From Novosphingobium naphthalenivorans NBRC 102051 (lineage in GTDB: Bacteria; Pseudomonadota; Alphaproteobacteria; Sphingomonadales; Sphingomonadaceae), in the NCBI RefSeq assembly GCF_001590985.1, contig NZ_BCTX01000002.1, positions 1 through 64,000 of the forward strand: 64,000 nt of DNA, given 5' to 3'. Every line of letters starts with the position of its first letter. The stretch's first letter is position 1. This document shows positions 9,761 through 18,405 of the stretch, one piece after another. Under the pieces are notes generated by a model. The model was not told the DNA's origin, searched no databases, and saw only the letters and a program-made list of their open reading frames with translations. The position numbers were made by a program, and so were the translations under genes.

Positions 9761-10629
9761 GCACGCCTTCTGTGAATAGGCCTTATGCCGAAGTGATCGG
9801 CGATCCGATTGCCCAGTCGAAGAGTCCGGCAATCCATAACTTCTGGCTGGAAAAGCTGGGAATGGCGGGGCGTTACGATCATTGTCTGGTCAAACTGGAT
9901 GGGCTTGCCGAATATCTGGCGGCACGGCGCTCCGATCCGGACTGGCGCGGGTGCAATGTTACCATGCCGCACAAGCTGGCGATCGTTCCCCTGCTCGACC
10001 GGCTCGATCCGCTTGCAGCCCGGATCGGCGCGGTCAACACGGTGGTGCGTGAAGTCGACGGAACGCTGACCGGATACAACACCGATGCTCCCGGTTTCCT
10101 CGAACCCTTGCAGCGCGAGCTGGACAAGACCCATCTGTTCCGCATGGCCCGCGTTCTGGGCACCGGCGGCGCAGCGCGGGCCATCGTTGCCGCGCTGGCG
10201 CAGGAGAAATTCGTGATCGTGCTGGCGGGCCGTGATCCTGGCAAGGCACGCGCGATGCTTGACGAACTGGCGCCGGGCACGGATCATCACGCCATCGATC
10301 TGGCGCATTTCTGCGATCCCACCGATTTCGCGTTCGATGACCGCGCGCACTGTTTCGACCTGATCGTCAATGCCAGCCCGCTCGGCATGACCGGGCAGCC
10401 GCCGCTCATGTTCGATTTCAGCCATGCGCCGCCGGGCAGCGTGGTCTATGATATCGTGACGAGTCCGCTCGACACGGCCTTTCTCCAGGCGGCCCGCAGG
10501 GCGGGCTTTGCCACGGTTGATGGCCTGTCGATGCTGATCGGGCAGGCGGACATCGCCTTTGCGCATTTCTTCGGGCAGAAACCCCCGCGCCAGCATGACG
10601 AGGCATTGAGAAAGCTGATCCTGTCATGA
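9757..10629 (+). CDS. aroE: Shikimate dehydrogenase
   Basis: A 290-residue NADPH-dependent enzyme that reduces 3-dehydroshikimate in aromatic amino-acid synthesis. The shikimate-binding [15 protein letters not shown] (about residues 13-27), catalytic NVTMPHK Lys, GYNTDAPGF and the cofactor loop [11 protein letters not shown] are all present. The start is a GTG overlapping the maf stop (GTGA), and the stop overlaps the coaE start (ATGA). Upstream codons in this frame belong to maf. Confidence 0.96.
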   Translation: MSTPSVNRPYAEVIGDPIAQSKSPAIHNFWLEKLGMAGRYDHCLVKLDGLAEYLAARRSDPDWRGCNVTMPHKLAIVPLLDRLDPLAARIGAVNTVVREVDGTLTGYNTDAPGFLEPLQRELDKTHLFRMARVLGTGGAARAIVAALAQEKFVIVLAGRDPGKARAMLDELAPGTDHHAIDLAHFCDPTDFAFDDRAHCFDLIVNASPLGMTGQPPLMFDFSHAPPGSVVYDIVTSPLDTAFLQAARRAGFATVDGLSMLIGQADIAFAHFFGQKPPRQHDEALRKLILS

Positions 10630-11222
10630 CGGGCCAGAAAGTCGTCGGCCTCACCGGCTCGATCGGCATGGGCAAGTCCACAGTCGCGGGCATGTTGCGC
10701 GAGCTGGGGGTTCCGGTGTTCGACGCGGACGCGGCGGTTCACGAACTGCAGGGTCCGGGCGGCGCTTTGCTGGGGGCAATCGAGGCGGCTTTTCCGGGTA
10801 CGACCGGGCCTGACGGTGTCGACCGGCAGAAACTCGGCGCGGCTGTTTTCGGTGACCGGGAAGAACTCGCGCGACTCGAAGGAATCGTCCACCCGGCGGT
10901 TGCCGCGATGCGCGGAGCGTTTCTGCGGGAAAACGCGCAGGCGCCGCTCATCGTTTTCGACATTCCCTTGCTCTATGAAAAAGGTGGTCATGAAGGGCTC
11001 GATGCCGTGGCTGTGGTGTCTGCTCCGACGGCGCTGCAGCGCGAGCGGGTCTTGTCCCGGCCCGGCATGACCGCGGAAAAATTCGAACGGATTCTGGCAC
11101 TTCAGGTGCCCGATGCGGAAAAGCGGGCTCGGGCCGATTTCGTCATCGATACCGGCGGCGCACTGGATGAGACCCGGCAACAGGTGGCCGGTATCGTAAA
11201 GGCGCTGGAACGAGCAGAATAA
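10626..11222 (+). CDS. coaE: Dephospho-CoA kinase
   Basis: A 198-residue kinase for the last step of coenzyme A synthesis. The P-loop LTGSIGMGKSTV is at residues 8-19. The CoA-binding segments VFDADAAVHEL and FDIPLLYEKGG and the lid (RPGMTAEKFERILALQVPDAEKRARADFVIDT) are typical. It overlaps aroE by four bases and lies 50 bp ahead of dnaQ. Confidence 0.96.
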   Translation: MTGQKVVGLTGSIGMGKSTVAGMLRELGVPVFDADAAVHELQGPGGALLGAIEAAFPGTTGPDGVDRQKLGAAVFGDREELARLEGIVHPAVAAMRGAFLRENAQAPLIVFDIPLLYEKGGHEGLDAVAVVSAPTALQRERVLSRPGMTAEKFERILALQVPDAEKRARADFVIDTGGALDETRQQVAGIVKALERAE

Positions 11223-11272
11223 TCGCCAGCAGGCTCTTGCACAGGGGCCGATGCAGGCAGATATGGGTAGAG

Positions 11273-11956
11273 ATGCGAGAGATCATCTTCGATACCGAAA
11301 CGACCGGTTTCGACCCCAAGAACGGGGACCGAATGGTGGAAATCGGCTGCATCGAAATGGTCAACCGGGTGATGACCGGCCGCACCTACCACGCCTATTT
11401 CAATCCCGAACGTTCGATGCCGGCCGAAGCCGAGGCGGTGCACGGGCTGTCGGAAGCCTTCCTGGCGGACAAGCCGCTGTTTTCCGAATGCGCGCAGGCG
11501 TTTCTCGATTTCATCGAGGACAGCCCGATGGTCGCGCACAACGCGGGCTTCGACTTCAACTTCATCAATGCCGAGCTGAAGCTCTGCGGATTGCCCGAAG
11601 TCAGCCGGGATCGCATGGTCGATACCGTGGCGCTGGCCAAAGTGCGCCATCCGGGCGCGAAGCTTTCGCTGGACGCCTTGTGCACCCGCTATGGCATCGA
11701 TCGCAGCCACCGCACCAAGCACGGAGCCCTGCTGGACTCCGAGCTGCTCGCGCAAGTCTATGTCGAGTTGCGCGGCGGCCGTCAGATCGGTTTGGAGCTG
11801 GTTGCAGAAAACACCGAAATCGTGACGGAAATCAAAGTCTTCACAAAAAAAGACCGTATTTATCGTCAGGCGCGTCCCCACGCGCCCACCGAAGAGGAAA
11901 GGGTCGCACATGCGGAATTCCTCAAGTCGGTCGATACCCCGCTCTGGGGTGAATAG
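11273..11956 (+). CDS. dnaQ: DNA polymerase III epsilon subunit (3'-5' exonuclease)
   Basis: A 227-residue proofreading subunit. DEDDh exonuclease motifs are visible: FDTETTGFD (residues 5-13), VAHNAGFDFNFIN, and the histidine motif RTKHGALLDSELLA. A C-terminal extension binds the alpha subunit in homologues. The start at 11273 matches the family opening MREIIFDTETTG. Position after coaE is the usual alphaproteobacterial order near the origin. Confidence 0.96.
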   Translation: MREIIFDTETTGFDPKNGDRMVEIGCIEMVNRVMTGRTYHAYFNPERSMPAEAEAVHGLSEAFLADKPLFSECAQAFLDFIEDSPMVAHNAGFDFNFINAELKLCGLPEVSRDRMVDTVALAKVRHPGAKLSLDALCTRYGIDRSHRTKHGALLDSELLAQVYVELRGGRQIGLELVAENTEIVTEIKVFTKKDRIYRQARPHAPTEEERVAHAEFLKSVDTPLWGE

Positions 11957-11983
11957 AACAACTAGTACGAGGAGAAATCGCTC

Positions 11984-12568
11984 ATGGACATTCGCGTCTC
12001 CGGCCATCAGATCGACACTGGTGAAGCCCTCCAGATCCACGCCAGCGAGCGACTGACGTCGATTATCGAGAAGTATTTCAACAAGGCCCTGTCTTCGCAT
12101 GTGACGTTCGGGCGCGCGCCGGCGGGCGCGTTCCGCTGCGACATCATCATGCATGTCATGCAGAATCTCGTGCTCAAGGGCACCGGCATGGCTCAGGACG
12201 CTCATCTCGCGCTCGATCAGGCGGCCGAGAAGATCGACAAGCAGCTGCGCCGCTACAAGCGCCGCCTCAAAGATCGTCATGAGCAGGCCGTTCATGCGAT
12301 GTCGGTGGAAGATTCCGCCTATGAGGAAGCGGCCTATACCATCTTTGAGGAAACCCCGACCGAGCACGACGACGAGATCGAGGTCGATGCCCCGGTCGTC
12401 ATTGCGGAAACGCGGGTGGACGTTCCGGAGGCCACTGTTTCGGACGCGGTCATGATGCTCGACTTGCGGAATACCACGGCGCTTTTCTTCAAAAACGCTG
12501 GCACTGGCCGGCATAATATGGTTTACCGCCGCGGCGACGGTTCGATCGGCTGGGTCGAACCGCACTGA
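11984..12568 (+). CDS. hpf: Long-form ribosome hibernation promoting factor
   Basis: A 194-residue protein with an N-terminal S30AE/YfiA domain (MDIRVSGHQIDTGEALQIHA; helix with LDQAAEKIDKQLRRYKRRLKDR) and a C-terminal dimerisation domain (TVSDAVMMLDLRNTTALFFKNAGTGR). The long form pairs 70S ribosomes into 100S dimers in stationary phase. A GAGGAG ribosome-binding site precedes it. It lies upstream of ptsN, a common proteobacterial pairing. Confidence 0.94.
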   Translation: MDIRVSGHQIDTGEALQIHASERLTSIIEKYFNKALSSHVTFGRAPAGAFRCDIIMHVMQNLVLKGTGMAQDAHLALDQAAEKIDKQLRRYKRRLKDRHEQAVHAMSVEDSAYEEAAYTIFEETPTEHDDEIEVDAPVVIAETRVDVPEATVSDAVMMLDLRNTTALFFKNAGTGRHNMVYRRGDGSIGWVEPH

Positions 12569-12614
12569 TGCCCGTTGCGGCATGACATACTTCTGATCGT
12601 AGGAGAGGAAGAAA

Positions 12615-12637
12615 AACCCCCGGTTTTACCGGGGGTT
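12615..12637. terminator. Hairpin after hpf
   Basis: A 10 bp perfect stem AACCCCCGGT / ACCGGGGGTT with a 3-base loop. There is no T-run downstream on the plus strand, whereas on the minus strand it is followed by TTTTTC. It may therefore only attenuate between hpf and ptsN. Confidence 0.45.
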
Positions 12638-12687
12638 GGGGGCGTGCATCAATTGGAAACCAGTCTAAGCCTAGAATTAGATTTGAA

Positions 12688-13149
12688 ATGAGTGGTCTTT
12701 TCACACTGCTGCCCGAAGCCGTGATTACGGCGAGTGCGGACAGCAAGGACATCATTCTGGGACAGCTCGCGGCACTGTTTGCCGAGGTCTATGATTTGGA
12801 CCGCGACAAAGTTCTGGAACGCATTGTCGAGCGCGAGGAGCTCGGCAGTACCGGCTTCGGGCGCCGGATTGCCATTCCGCACGCCCGCATTTCCGGCCTT
12901 GGCCGTCCGGTTGCCGCTTTCATACGCCTTGAAGCGCCGGTGGAATTCGATTCCGCCGATGGTATGCCGGTCGATCTCGTCTTCGGCCTGCTGTCTCCCG
13001 AAGGTGCCGGCGCCACGCATCTCCATGCCCTTGCCGCGATTTCGCGCATGATGCGCGACGAGCGGATGCATGAGGCCCTGCTGGAGGCGCCCGGTTCCGA
13101 GGCGCTCTACAGCCTGCTGTGCAACGTCATCGATCGCGATGCCGCCTGA
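12688..13149 (+). CDS. ptsN: PTS IIA-like nitrogen regulatory protein
   Basis: A 153-residue EIIA(Ntr). The phosphorylated histidine lies in GRRIAIPHARI (about residue 66). The domain spans most of the protein, including the LVFGLLSPEGAGATHLHALA segment. It takes phosphate from NPr and regulates metabolism and potassium or nitrogen responses. An AT-rich stretch upstream (12650-12687) is a likely promoter. The start of the next gene overlaps its end. Confidence 0.93.
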   Translation: MSGLFTLLPEAVITASADSKDIILGQLAALFAEVYDLDRDKVLERIVEREELGSTGFGRRIAIPHARISGLGRPVAAFIRLEAPVEFDSADGMPVDLVFGLLSPEGAGATHLHALAAISRMMRDERMHEALLEAPGSEALYSLLCNVIDRDAA

Positions 13150-13645
13150 CATGACGCCAGGCGCGGTGCCGGAGGATTCCCCGGAGGACTCCGGAGCCAG
13201 CCTGCACTGGCGCGCGCTGGAGGGGCTCTATGCCTCCGCGCCGATCAACCGGATGTTCCGTTCCTCGCTTGAGATCATGGGCGAAGGCCTGTCGCGCATC
13301 ACGTTCCTCGTGGAGCCCGATTGCTTCCATGCTGCCGGTGCGGCGCACGGCACGATCTATTTCAAGATGCTCGACGATGCCGCTTTCTATGCGGCCAATA
13401 CGCTGGTGACGGACCGGTTCCTGCTGACGACGTCCTTCAACCTGCATCTCAGCAAGCCGATCAAGGGCGGCACGGTCGTGGCGGAAGGGCGCTGGGTCAG
13501 CGGCCGCCGGCGCGTGCTTGTAGCCGAATCGCGGCTGGTCGATGAGGAAGGCGATGAAGTCGGGCGCGGGACCGGCACGTTCATGCGCTCGCGGATCGCC
13601 CTGTCCAGCCTGCCGGGCTATTCCGGGCCTATGGCCGCGTCCTGA
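13139..13645 (+). CDS. PaaI-type thioesterase (hotdog fold)
   Basis: A 168-residue hotdog-fold protein. The PaaI-like catalytic stretch is AHGTIYFKMLDDAAFYAANT, with a central helix followed by FLLTTSFNLHLSKPIKGGTV and AEGRWVSGRRRVLVAESRL. Such enzymes hydrolyse acyl-CoA thioesters; the substrate is not shown. The start at 13139 overlaps ptsN by 11 bases, and an ATG at 13151 is an alternative. It is followed two bases later by the DUF1491 gene, suggesting a ptsN-thioesterase-DUF1491 operon. Confidence 0.8.
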   Translation: MPPDMTPGAVPEDSPEDSGASLHWRALEGLYASAPINRMFRSSLEIMGEGLSRITFLVEPDCFHAAGAAHGTIYFKMLDDAAFYAANTLVTDRFLLTTSFNLHLSKPIKGGTVVAEGRWVSGRRRVLVAESRLVDEEGDEVGRGTGTFMRSRIALSSLPGYSGPMAAS

Positions 13646-13647
13646 TC

Positions 13648-13977
13648 ATGGATGCGCGGCTTCCCGCTCACCTCGAAGTCTCGGCGCTGATCCGGGCGGT
13701 GGAAGTTGCCGGCGGGTTTGCCATGGTGGTTAACAAAGGCGAGCGCGACGCCGGGACGATCATGGTCGTGATCACGGAAAAAGGCGAAAACTCACGAGCT
13801 TACGAGCGTATGCCGGAGATGGACGGCACGCGTCAGTGGCGTTGCGTAAAGGCGCAAGATGCTGAAAATAAACAAGAGTTTTCCGAGTATTTAACGCGTC
13901 GCAGCCAGCAGGATCGCGACTTGTGGGTGGTGGAGCTGGACATCGCACAGGGTGAACGGTTCATCGGGCTTGATTAA
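13648..13977 (+). CDS. DUF1491 family protein
   Basis: A 109-residue protein of a small alphaproteobacterial family with no known function. Features are an N-terminal helix (LEVSALIRAVEVAGGFAMVV), a GTIMVVITEKG strand and a C-terminal RRSQQDRDLWVVELD segment. It lies immediately after the thioesterase. Family membership is recognised from length and these segments; the role is unknown. Confidence 0.8.
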   Translation: MDARLPAHLEVSALIRAVEVAGGFAMVVNKGERDAGTIMVVITEKGENSRAYERMPEMDGTRQWRCVKAQDAENKQEFSEYLTRRSQQDRDLWVVELDIAQGERFIGLD

Positions 13978-14172
13978 GATTTCCAGTTGACTTGCAAGCT
14001 TTGCAAGCTAAGGGCGCCTTCGCAAACGCGCAGGCGGCATGGGAAGCATTCCGGCTTTCCGGCTGGCACGCAGACGGGGGACTATCGGCAGGCCCGAACG
14101 TGATCATGATGCCCAAGGGGTTTCACGTTTCAGCCTGTGTCGGATGGGTTCACCGCATTTGATCAAGATGTA

Positions 14173-14823
14173 ATGCGAACCAAAGTTCAGTGGGCCAGCG
14201 CGATGGCGCTTGCCGCTACGGTATTTGCCACTTTGTTTGGCGCCCAGGGTTCGGGCGCGGCCGCTTCGGATATGATTCCGACACCGGCCAGACAGGAACC
14301 CGCCGTGACATTCGTTTCCCAGCCGGTCGTACAGGCCATCGCTTCCGGGGACGGCGAGAGCGAAACGGATGACACCCTTGCCCAACAGGCCGTTGAAGAG
14401 CTTCCCGACGCGGATTCGCTGGCCGAACTCGTGGCCGAGCAGGCCATGCCGCAGACTCTGAGCCGGGAAATGCGCTGCTTGGCCGGCGCGATCTATTTCG
14501 AAGCGCGGGGCGAAACGCTGGAGGGCCAGCTTGCGGTTGGCCGCGTGATCGTCAACCGGGCCGCTTCAGACCGTTTTCCGGACAGCTATTGCGGCGTGGT
14601 CCTGCAGCGCTCGCAATTCTCGTTCGTCCGCGGCCATGCGATGCCGTCGGTGCGTGAGCACTCGGCGGGCTGGCATCGGGCCGTGGCCATTGCCCAGATT
14701 GCCCGCGACGGCAGCTGGAAGAGCCCGGCCAAGGGCGCCTTGTTCTTCCACGCCGCCCGGGTGTCGCCGAACTGGCGCCTCACCAAGGTCGGCCGGATCG
14801 ACAATCATATCTTTTACCGTTGA
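14173..14823 (+). CDS. Cell wall hydrolase (SleB-like)
   Basis: A 216-residue exported protein. A signal peptide (MRTKVQWASAMALAATVFAT, cleaved near GSGAAA) is followed by an acidic linker and a Hydrolase_2 domain. The domain shows the family signature EMRCLAGAIYFEARGE, then QLAVGRVIVNRAASDRFPDSYCGVV and ALFFHAARVSPNW. Related enzymes cut peptidoglycan. I prefer the ATG at 14173 because it opens the signal peptide; an ATG at 14137 is in frame. It is a single gene ending in a bidirectional terminator. Confidence 0.85.
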   Translation: MRTKVQWASAMALAATVFATLFGAQGSGAAASDMIPTPARQEPAVTFVSQPVVQAIASGDGESETDDTLAQQAVEELPDADSLAELVAEQAMPQTLSREMRCLAGAIYFEARGETLEGQLAVGRVIVNRAASDRFPDSYCGVVLQRSQFSFVRGHAMPSVREHSAGWHRAVAIAQIARDGSWKSPAKGALFFHAARVSPNWRLTKVGRIDNHIFYR

Positions 14824-14825
14824 GG

Positions 14826-14863
14826 AAAACGGGCGGGGCTTGCGGAAGTTCCCGCCCGTTTTT
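14826..14863. terminator. Bidirectional terminator
   Basis: Stem AAAACGGGCGGG / CCCGCCCGTTTT with a 13-base loop, flanked by an A-run and a T-run. It serves the cell-wall hydrolase (+) and xth (-), whose stop codon it touches. Confidence 0.85.
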
Positions 14864-15639
14864 CAATCCCTGAGCTGGACCCAGACCGGGGCGTGATCGC
14901 TGGCCTTTTCGCGGCCACGATAGGCCTTGTCGACGCCGCAGGCGGCAAGCCGGTCCGCCAGCTCGGGCGAGAGCAGCGCATGGTCGATGCGAAAGCCGTG
15001 ATCGCGCTGCCAGGCGCCTGCCTGATAATCCCAGTAGGTCCACACGCCGCCGCGCGGGTTGTGCGTGGCGATGGCATCGGTCCAGCCATCGCCGAGAAGC
15101 CGGAAATAGGCATCGCGCGATTCCGGCTGCATCAGCGCATCGGCCGCCATGGCCTGCGGGGACCAGACATCGCGGTCGGTGGGAATGACGTTGAAGTCGC
15201 CCGTGACGATGGCCGGCACTTCCTCGGCCCGGATCGCCGCCATGCGATCGCGCAGGCGGCTCATCCAGCGCAGTTTGTAATCGAACTTCGGGCCGGGCAC
15301 GGGATTGCCGTTGGGCAGGTAGATGCACACCACGCGCAGACCGAAGACCTGGGCTTCGAGATAGCGCGAGTGATCGTCTTCCGGCTCTCCATCGAGCCCG
15401 CGCTGGATTTCCTCCGGCGCTTCCCCGTCGGCCAGGATGGCAACGCCGTTGAAGCCTTTCTGGCCATGCCAGATGCCCTTGTAGCCCAGCTTCTCGAACT
15501 CGGCGATCGGGAAGCCTTCGTCCTGCGACTTGATTTCCTGCAGGCAGGCGACCGAGGGGCGGGTCTCCTCAAGCCATTCGAGCAGGCGGGGCAGGCGGGC
15601 CTTGACGCCGTTGATATTGAACGAGGCGACCTTTTTCAC
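14863..15639 (-). CDS. xth: Exodeoxyribonuclease III
   Basis: A 258-residue AP endonuclease / 3'-5' exonuclease for base-excision repair. Motifs are SFNINGVKARL (metal-binding Asn), CLQEIKSQD (metal Glu), IVTGDFNVIPTDRDV (active Asp-Asn) and ASDHAPVWVQL (catalytic His). Length is typical. Its start overlaps the erpA stop (ATGA), so the two form an operon. Confidence 0.95.
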   Translation of the reverse strand: MKKVASFNINGVKARLPRLLEWLEETRPSVACLQEIKSQDEGFPIAEFEKLGYKGIWHGQKGFNGVAILADGEAPEEIQRGLDGEPEDDHSRYLEAQVFGLRVVCIYLPNGNPVPGPKFDYKLRWMSRLRDRMAAIRAEEVPAIVTGDFNVIPTDRDVWSPQAMAADALMQPESRDAYFRLLGDGWTDAIATHNPRGGVWTYWDYQAGAWQRDHGFRIDHALLSPELADRLAACGVDKAYRGREKASDHAPVWVQLRD

Positions 15640-15968
15640 ACCGAGAAGCTCGATCCGCAGCCGCAGCCTGCCGCGGCGTTCGGGTTTTCCACCCGGAAGG
15701 CCGCGCCGCCCAGCGATTCGACGAAGTCCACCACGCAGCCGCTGACGAGATCCAGACTCACCGGATCGACCACCAGCTGCACGCCGTCGGTTTCGGCGAT
15801 CGCGTCACCGGATTCCGGCGCATCGGCCAGGCCGAACTTGTACTGAAAGCCCGAACATCCCCCGCCTTCGACCGACAGGCGCAGGATCGCGGGTTTTCCC
15901 TGCTTTTCGGCAATCGCCGCCACGCGCGCGGCGGCGGAGGGGCTGAGCGTGAGGTTTTGCTGGTCCAT
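15636..15968 (-). CDS. erpA: A-type iron-sulfur cluster insertion protein ErpA
   Basis: A 110-residue A-type carrier with the three cluster-binding cysteines at 38 (GGGCSGFQY), 102 and 104 (AGCGCGSSFSV). It delivers Fe-S clusters to target enzymes. It is coupled to xth by a 4-base overlap. A second A-type protein lies in the suf operon at 56646. The gene symbol follows the ErpA-like spacing and termini. Confidence 0.88.
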   Translation of the reverse strand: MDQQNLTLSPSAAARVAAIAEKQGKPAILRLSVEGGGCSGFQYKFGLADAPESGDAIAETDGVQLVVDPVSLDLVSGCVVDFVESLGGAAFRVENPNAAAGCGCGSSFSV

Positions 15969-16042
15969 GCCCGGGATGTAAGCGCCCCTGCCCCGTGCGG
16001 CAACCCGGGAGCGGACCAGCTTTCCGTTATAGCCAGGCGGCG

Positions 16043-16468
16043 TCAGGCCGTCTGAATGTAGTCCCGCATCGCGGCAGCTTCGGTTTCGATCTTGTCGATC
16101 CGGTGCTTCACGAGATCGCCGATCGAGACGAAGGCGATCATCCGGCCATTTTCCACGACCGGAAGGTGACGGATGCGCCGCCGCGTCATCAGCGACAGGG
16201 CCGCCATGACCGAAGTCGCCGGATCGACCGTGACGGGGGGCGTGGTCATGACTTCGCCTACCGGCTTGGTCAGCATGTCTGGCCCGAACTCGTGCAAGCG
16301 GTAGATCACGTCACGTTCGGAGAAAATGCCGGCGATCTTGCCGTTTTCCATGACCGGCAGCGCGCCGATCCGGCGTTCGGCCAGCATTCCGGCGGCTTCG
16401 CGCACCGAGGTGGAAACATCGCAAGTCAGAACGGCGTCGCGGCCTTCGATAAGGCGCCCAATGGTCAT
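16043..16468 (-). CDS. Tandem CBS-domain protein
   Basis: A 141-residue protein made of two CBS domains (about residues 8-60 and 73-125). The repeats read AGMLAERRIGALPVMENGKIAGIFSERDV and LMTRRRIRHLPVVENGRMIAFVSIGDLV. Such stand-alone pairs bind adenine nucleotides and act as energy sensors. Start 16468 has an AGGGAGAG site upstream; the frame extends further but without such a site. The partner is unknown. Confidence 0.88.
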   Translation of the reverse strand: MTIGRLIEGRDAVLTCDVSTSVREAAGMLAERRIGALPVMENGKIAGIFSERDVIYRLHEFGPDMLTKPVGEVMTTPPVTVDPATSVMAALSLMTRRRIRHLPVVENGRMIAFVSIGDLVKHRIDKIETEAAAMRDYIQTA

Positions 16469-16599
16469 TGTCGGACTCTCCCTGTTTTGCTTGGACCCGC
16501 CCCTCGGAAGGGCAGGTCCTGCGAGAGTATCACAGCGGCCTTGTGTCCGCCACTTTGTCCGATAGCGCGCCCAACCGGCCACGAGCCCCTTGCGGGGTG

Positions 16600-16929
16600 A
16601 TGGCAAAGGCCTCACATGGACTCGCGATGATACCCCCCTCTCCCCTCGAAGATCCCGAGAAGGCCGCGCACGCCTGGGCCCGCTATCTGCGGATCATGCG
16701 CTGGATGATGCTGGCAACCGTGGGGCTGGTCGCGGCGGCGGTGATTCTGCTCTACCGCTCCAACGGGATGGTCTCGATCCACTTCTATATCGCGACCGCG
16801 CTGGGCATCGGCTTCACGATGCTGCTGACCTCGGCGCTGATGGGGCTGGTGTTCCTGTCGAGCGGCACCGGACACGACGAATGCATTGTCGACCCGCTCA
16901 AGGACGAGGATTCCCGGTCCCAGAGTTGA
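16600..16929 (+). CDS. Small two-helix membrane protein, unknown
   Basis: A 109-residue protein with two membrane segments (MMLATVGLVAAAVILLY and FYIATALGIGFTMLLTSALMGLVFL) and short charged ends. No family is recognised; similar short proteins occur in sphingomonads. ATG 16600 has a GGGG upstream; ATG 16627 (MIPPSPLEDPEK) is equally possible. Its stop codon lies inside the first of two large inverted repeats. Confidence 0.6.
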   Translation: MAKASHGLAMIPPSPLEDPEKAAHAWARYLRIMRWMMLATVGLVAAAVILLYRSNGMVSIHFYIATALGIGFTMLLTSALMGLVFLSSGTGHDECIVDPLKDEDSRSQS

Positions 16930-16961
16930 TCCGGTTCAAATTGAACCGAATCAACTCTGGG
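16919..16961. repeat. 43-base near-perfect palindrome
   Basis: Arms of 21 bases around A16940 pair at 20 of 21 positions, with outer arm CCCAGAGTTGAT and inner GGTTCAA / TTGAACC. It includes the stop of the upstream membrane protein gene and may act as a terminator. Confidence 0.8.
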
Positions 16962-16977
16962 AAATTCTTTGTTTGCC

Positions 16978-17021
16978 GTGATTTCCGAGCCGGCAGGTGA
17001 TTTCACCTGCCTCGAAATCAC
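16978..17021. repeat. Second inverted repeat in tandem
   Basis: Outer arms GTGATTTC / GAAATCAC and inner arms GGCAGGTGA / TCACCTGCC are separated by small asymmetric bulges. It lies 16 bases after the first palindrome and 16 before the ferredoxin stop. Confidence 0.75.
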
Positions 17022-17036
17022 TCTAGGCGGGGAAGG

Positions 17037-17411
17037 TCAGTCCTGCTTGGGCCTGAGCCGGTATTCCTCGACGGGCTCTCCCCCGATCAGGTGCTGCTGG
17101 ATGATCTTTTCCAGCACCTCTTCCGTGCAGGAATGATACCAGACGCCGTCCGGCCAGACCACGGCCACGGGCCCTGCGAAGCAGATGCGCAGGCAGTCCG
17201 CCTTGGTTCGCGCGATACCGCCCGCACCGTCGAGACCGAGCTGTTTGAGGCGCTTTTTCAGATACTTCCAGGCAGCCTGCCCCTTTTCGGGAGAACAGCA
17301 TTCGCCTTTCTGCGGTTCGGCGCAGATGAAGATGTGACGCTGGATCGCGTCTCCGCCGGCCTTGGCCAGTGCTTCGCGGGCCTGTTCGATTTCCCTGTCC
17401 GAAGCGGTCAT
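17037..17411 (-). CDS. Thioredoxin-like [2Fe-2S] ferredoxin
   Basis: A 124-residue protein with the cysteine pattern of the (2Fe-2S) ferredoxin family: C30 (HIFICAE), C38/C39 ([10 protein letters not shown]), C73 and C77 ([10 protein letters not shown]). The segment [33 protein letters not shown] is typical. It probably carries electrons in the cytosol. Its start overlaps the end of the acyl-CoA thioesterase gene (ATGA). Confidence 0.88.
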   Translation of the reverse strand: MTASDREIEQAREALAKAGGDAIQRHIFICAEPQKGECCSPEKGQAAWKYLKKRLKQLGLDGAGGIARTKADCLRICFAGPVAVVWPDGVWYHSCTEEVLEKIIQQHLIGGEPVEEYRLRPKQD

Positions 17412-17839
17412 GGGCGCAGCATCCACGGTTCCGCCGCCACTGCGAAGGCGTCCGGCAGGGCGCAGGGGCCATCCGGGCCGACGGTGACGACGATGGTGCG
17501 GGCGAAGACCAGCGGCTTGCCGTGTTGCGTGACGACCTGAACGATCTGCTGGCTGCTCCGCCCGATGCCTTCGAGAGCACACCCTACCTCGACAGGGTCC
17601 GGGTAGCCGGTCTCACCGATATATTCGATCGCCATGCTGGCAACCATCGTGGCGATGTCCGGCATCATCGCCGCGTAGCCGGTGCGAAGGCTGAACCGCA
17701 CGCGGGCATCTTCGATGATGCCCGCCATTGCGACGTTGTTGACGTGCATGTTCACATCGAGATCGCCGAAGCGGGGCTCGATCATGCAGGTGAACGGATA
17801 GCGCGAGAGATCGAGCAGCGCGGGATCGGGTTTGGCCAT
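17408..17839 (-). CDS. Acyl-CoA thioesterase family protein (4HBT-like)
   Basis: A 143-residue hotdog-fold protein. The 4HBT-type motif is [23 protein letters not shown], followed by [22 protein letters not shown] and a final [14 protein letters not shown] strand. The start MAKPDP at 17839 is chosen because the family domain follows at once. It is followed by the ferredoxin in a 4-base overlap. Substrate unknown. Confidence 0.8.
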   Translation of the reverse strand: MAKPDPALLDLSRYPFTCMIEPRFGDLDVNMHVNNVAMAGIIEDARVRFSLRTGYAAMMPDIATMVASMAIEYIGETGYPDPVEVGCALEGIGRSSQQIVQVVTQHGKPLVFARTIVVTVGPDGPCALPDAFAVAAEPWMLRP

Positions 17840-17892
17840 AACCGCGAAGTAGGGTGGGTGAACCTGCAGGTCCAGTCCCGAAACGGGCCGTG

Positions 17893-18360
17893 TCAGCCCT
17901 TCTTGCCGACGATTCGCGCGATCTCGGCAGCCACCAGGCGCTCCACCATCGGCGGCAGGTTCTTGTCCAGCCACTCGGCCAGGGCCGGGCGCAACAATTC
18001 GCGGGTCAGCCCTTCGAGCGAGGTTTCGCCCGACCGGACGATCTGGGGAGGCGTGCCGGGTTCGGACAGCATGGCCAGTGCGGCGAGCGATTCGCGCATG
18101 GAATTGCGCACCTGATCGCCGATCAGCGCCGGTTCGGCATCGTCCTCGGATTCCATTTCGACTTGCGCGGTTTCGGCCAGTTCGAGCACGTCGTCATCTT
18201 CCGGAGCCTCTTCGGCGGTGCGTTCGTCTTCGATCACGCCCACGGTTGCGCGGCGCTGGCGTTCGATGCGGGCGCCGGCGCGGTTGTCGCGGGCAATGAC
18301 CTGCTTGATCGACTGGAGAATCTCCTCGACCGAAGGCTCACCGTTCTGACGCATTCCCAC
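17893..18360 (-). CDS. DUF2497 protein, PopZ-like polar organiser
   Basis: A 155-residue protein with the layout of Caulobacter PopZ. There is an N-terminal helix EPSVEEILQSIKQVIARDN (about residues 8-26), an acidic disordered middle (AEEAPEDDDVLELAET), and C-terminal oligomerisation helices (LTRELLRPALAEWLDKNLPPMVERLVAAEIARI). PopZ anchors ParB/parS at the cell pole. This gene lies about 10 kb from the proposed origin. It follows tolC by 46 bp. Family is sure; role as polar anchor is inferred. Confidence 0.88.
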   Translation of the reverse strand: MGMRQNGEPSVEEILQSIKQVIARDNRAGARIERQRRATVGVIEDERTAEEAPEDDDVLELAETAQVEMESEDDAEPALIGDQVRNSMRESLAALAMLSEPGTPPQIVRSGETSLEGLTRELLRPALAEWLDKNLPPMVERLVAAEIARIVGKKG

Positions 18361-18405
18361 ATTCCCCTACGTGGCCCGGCCGGGCGCAACCAGACTGCCC
18401 CCGAA

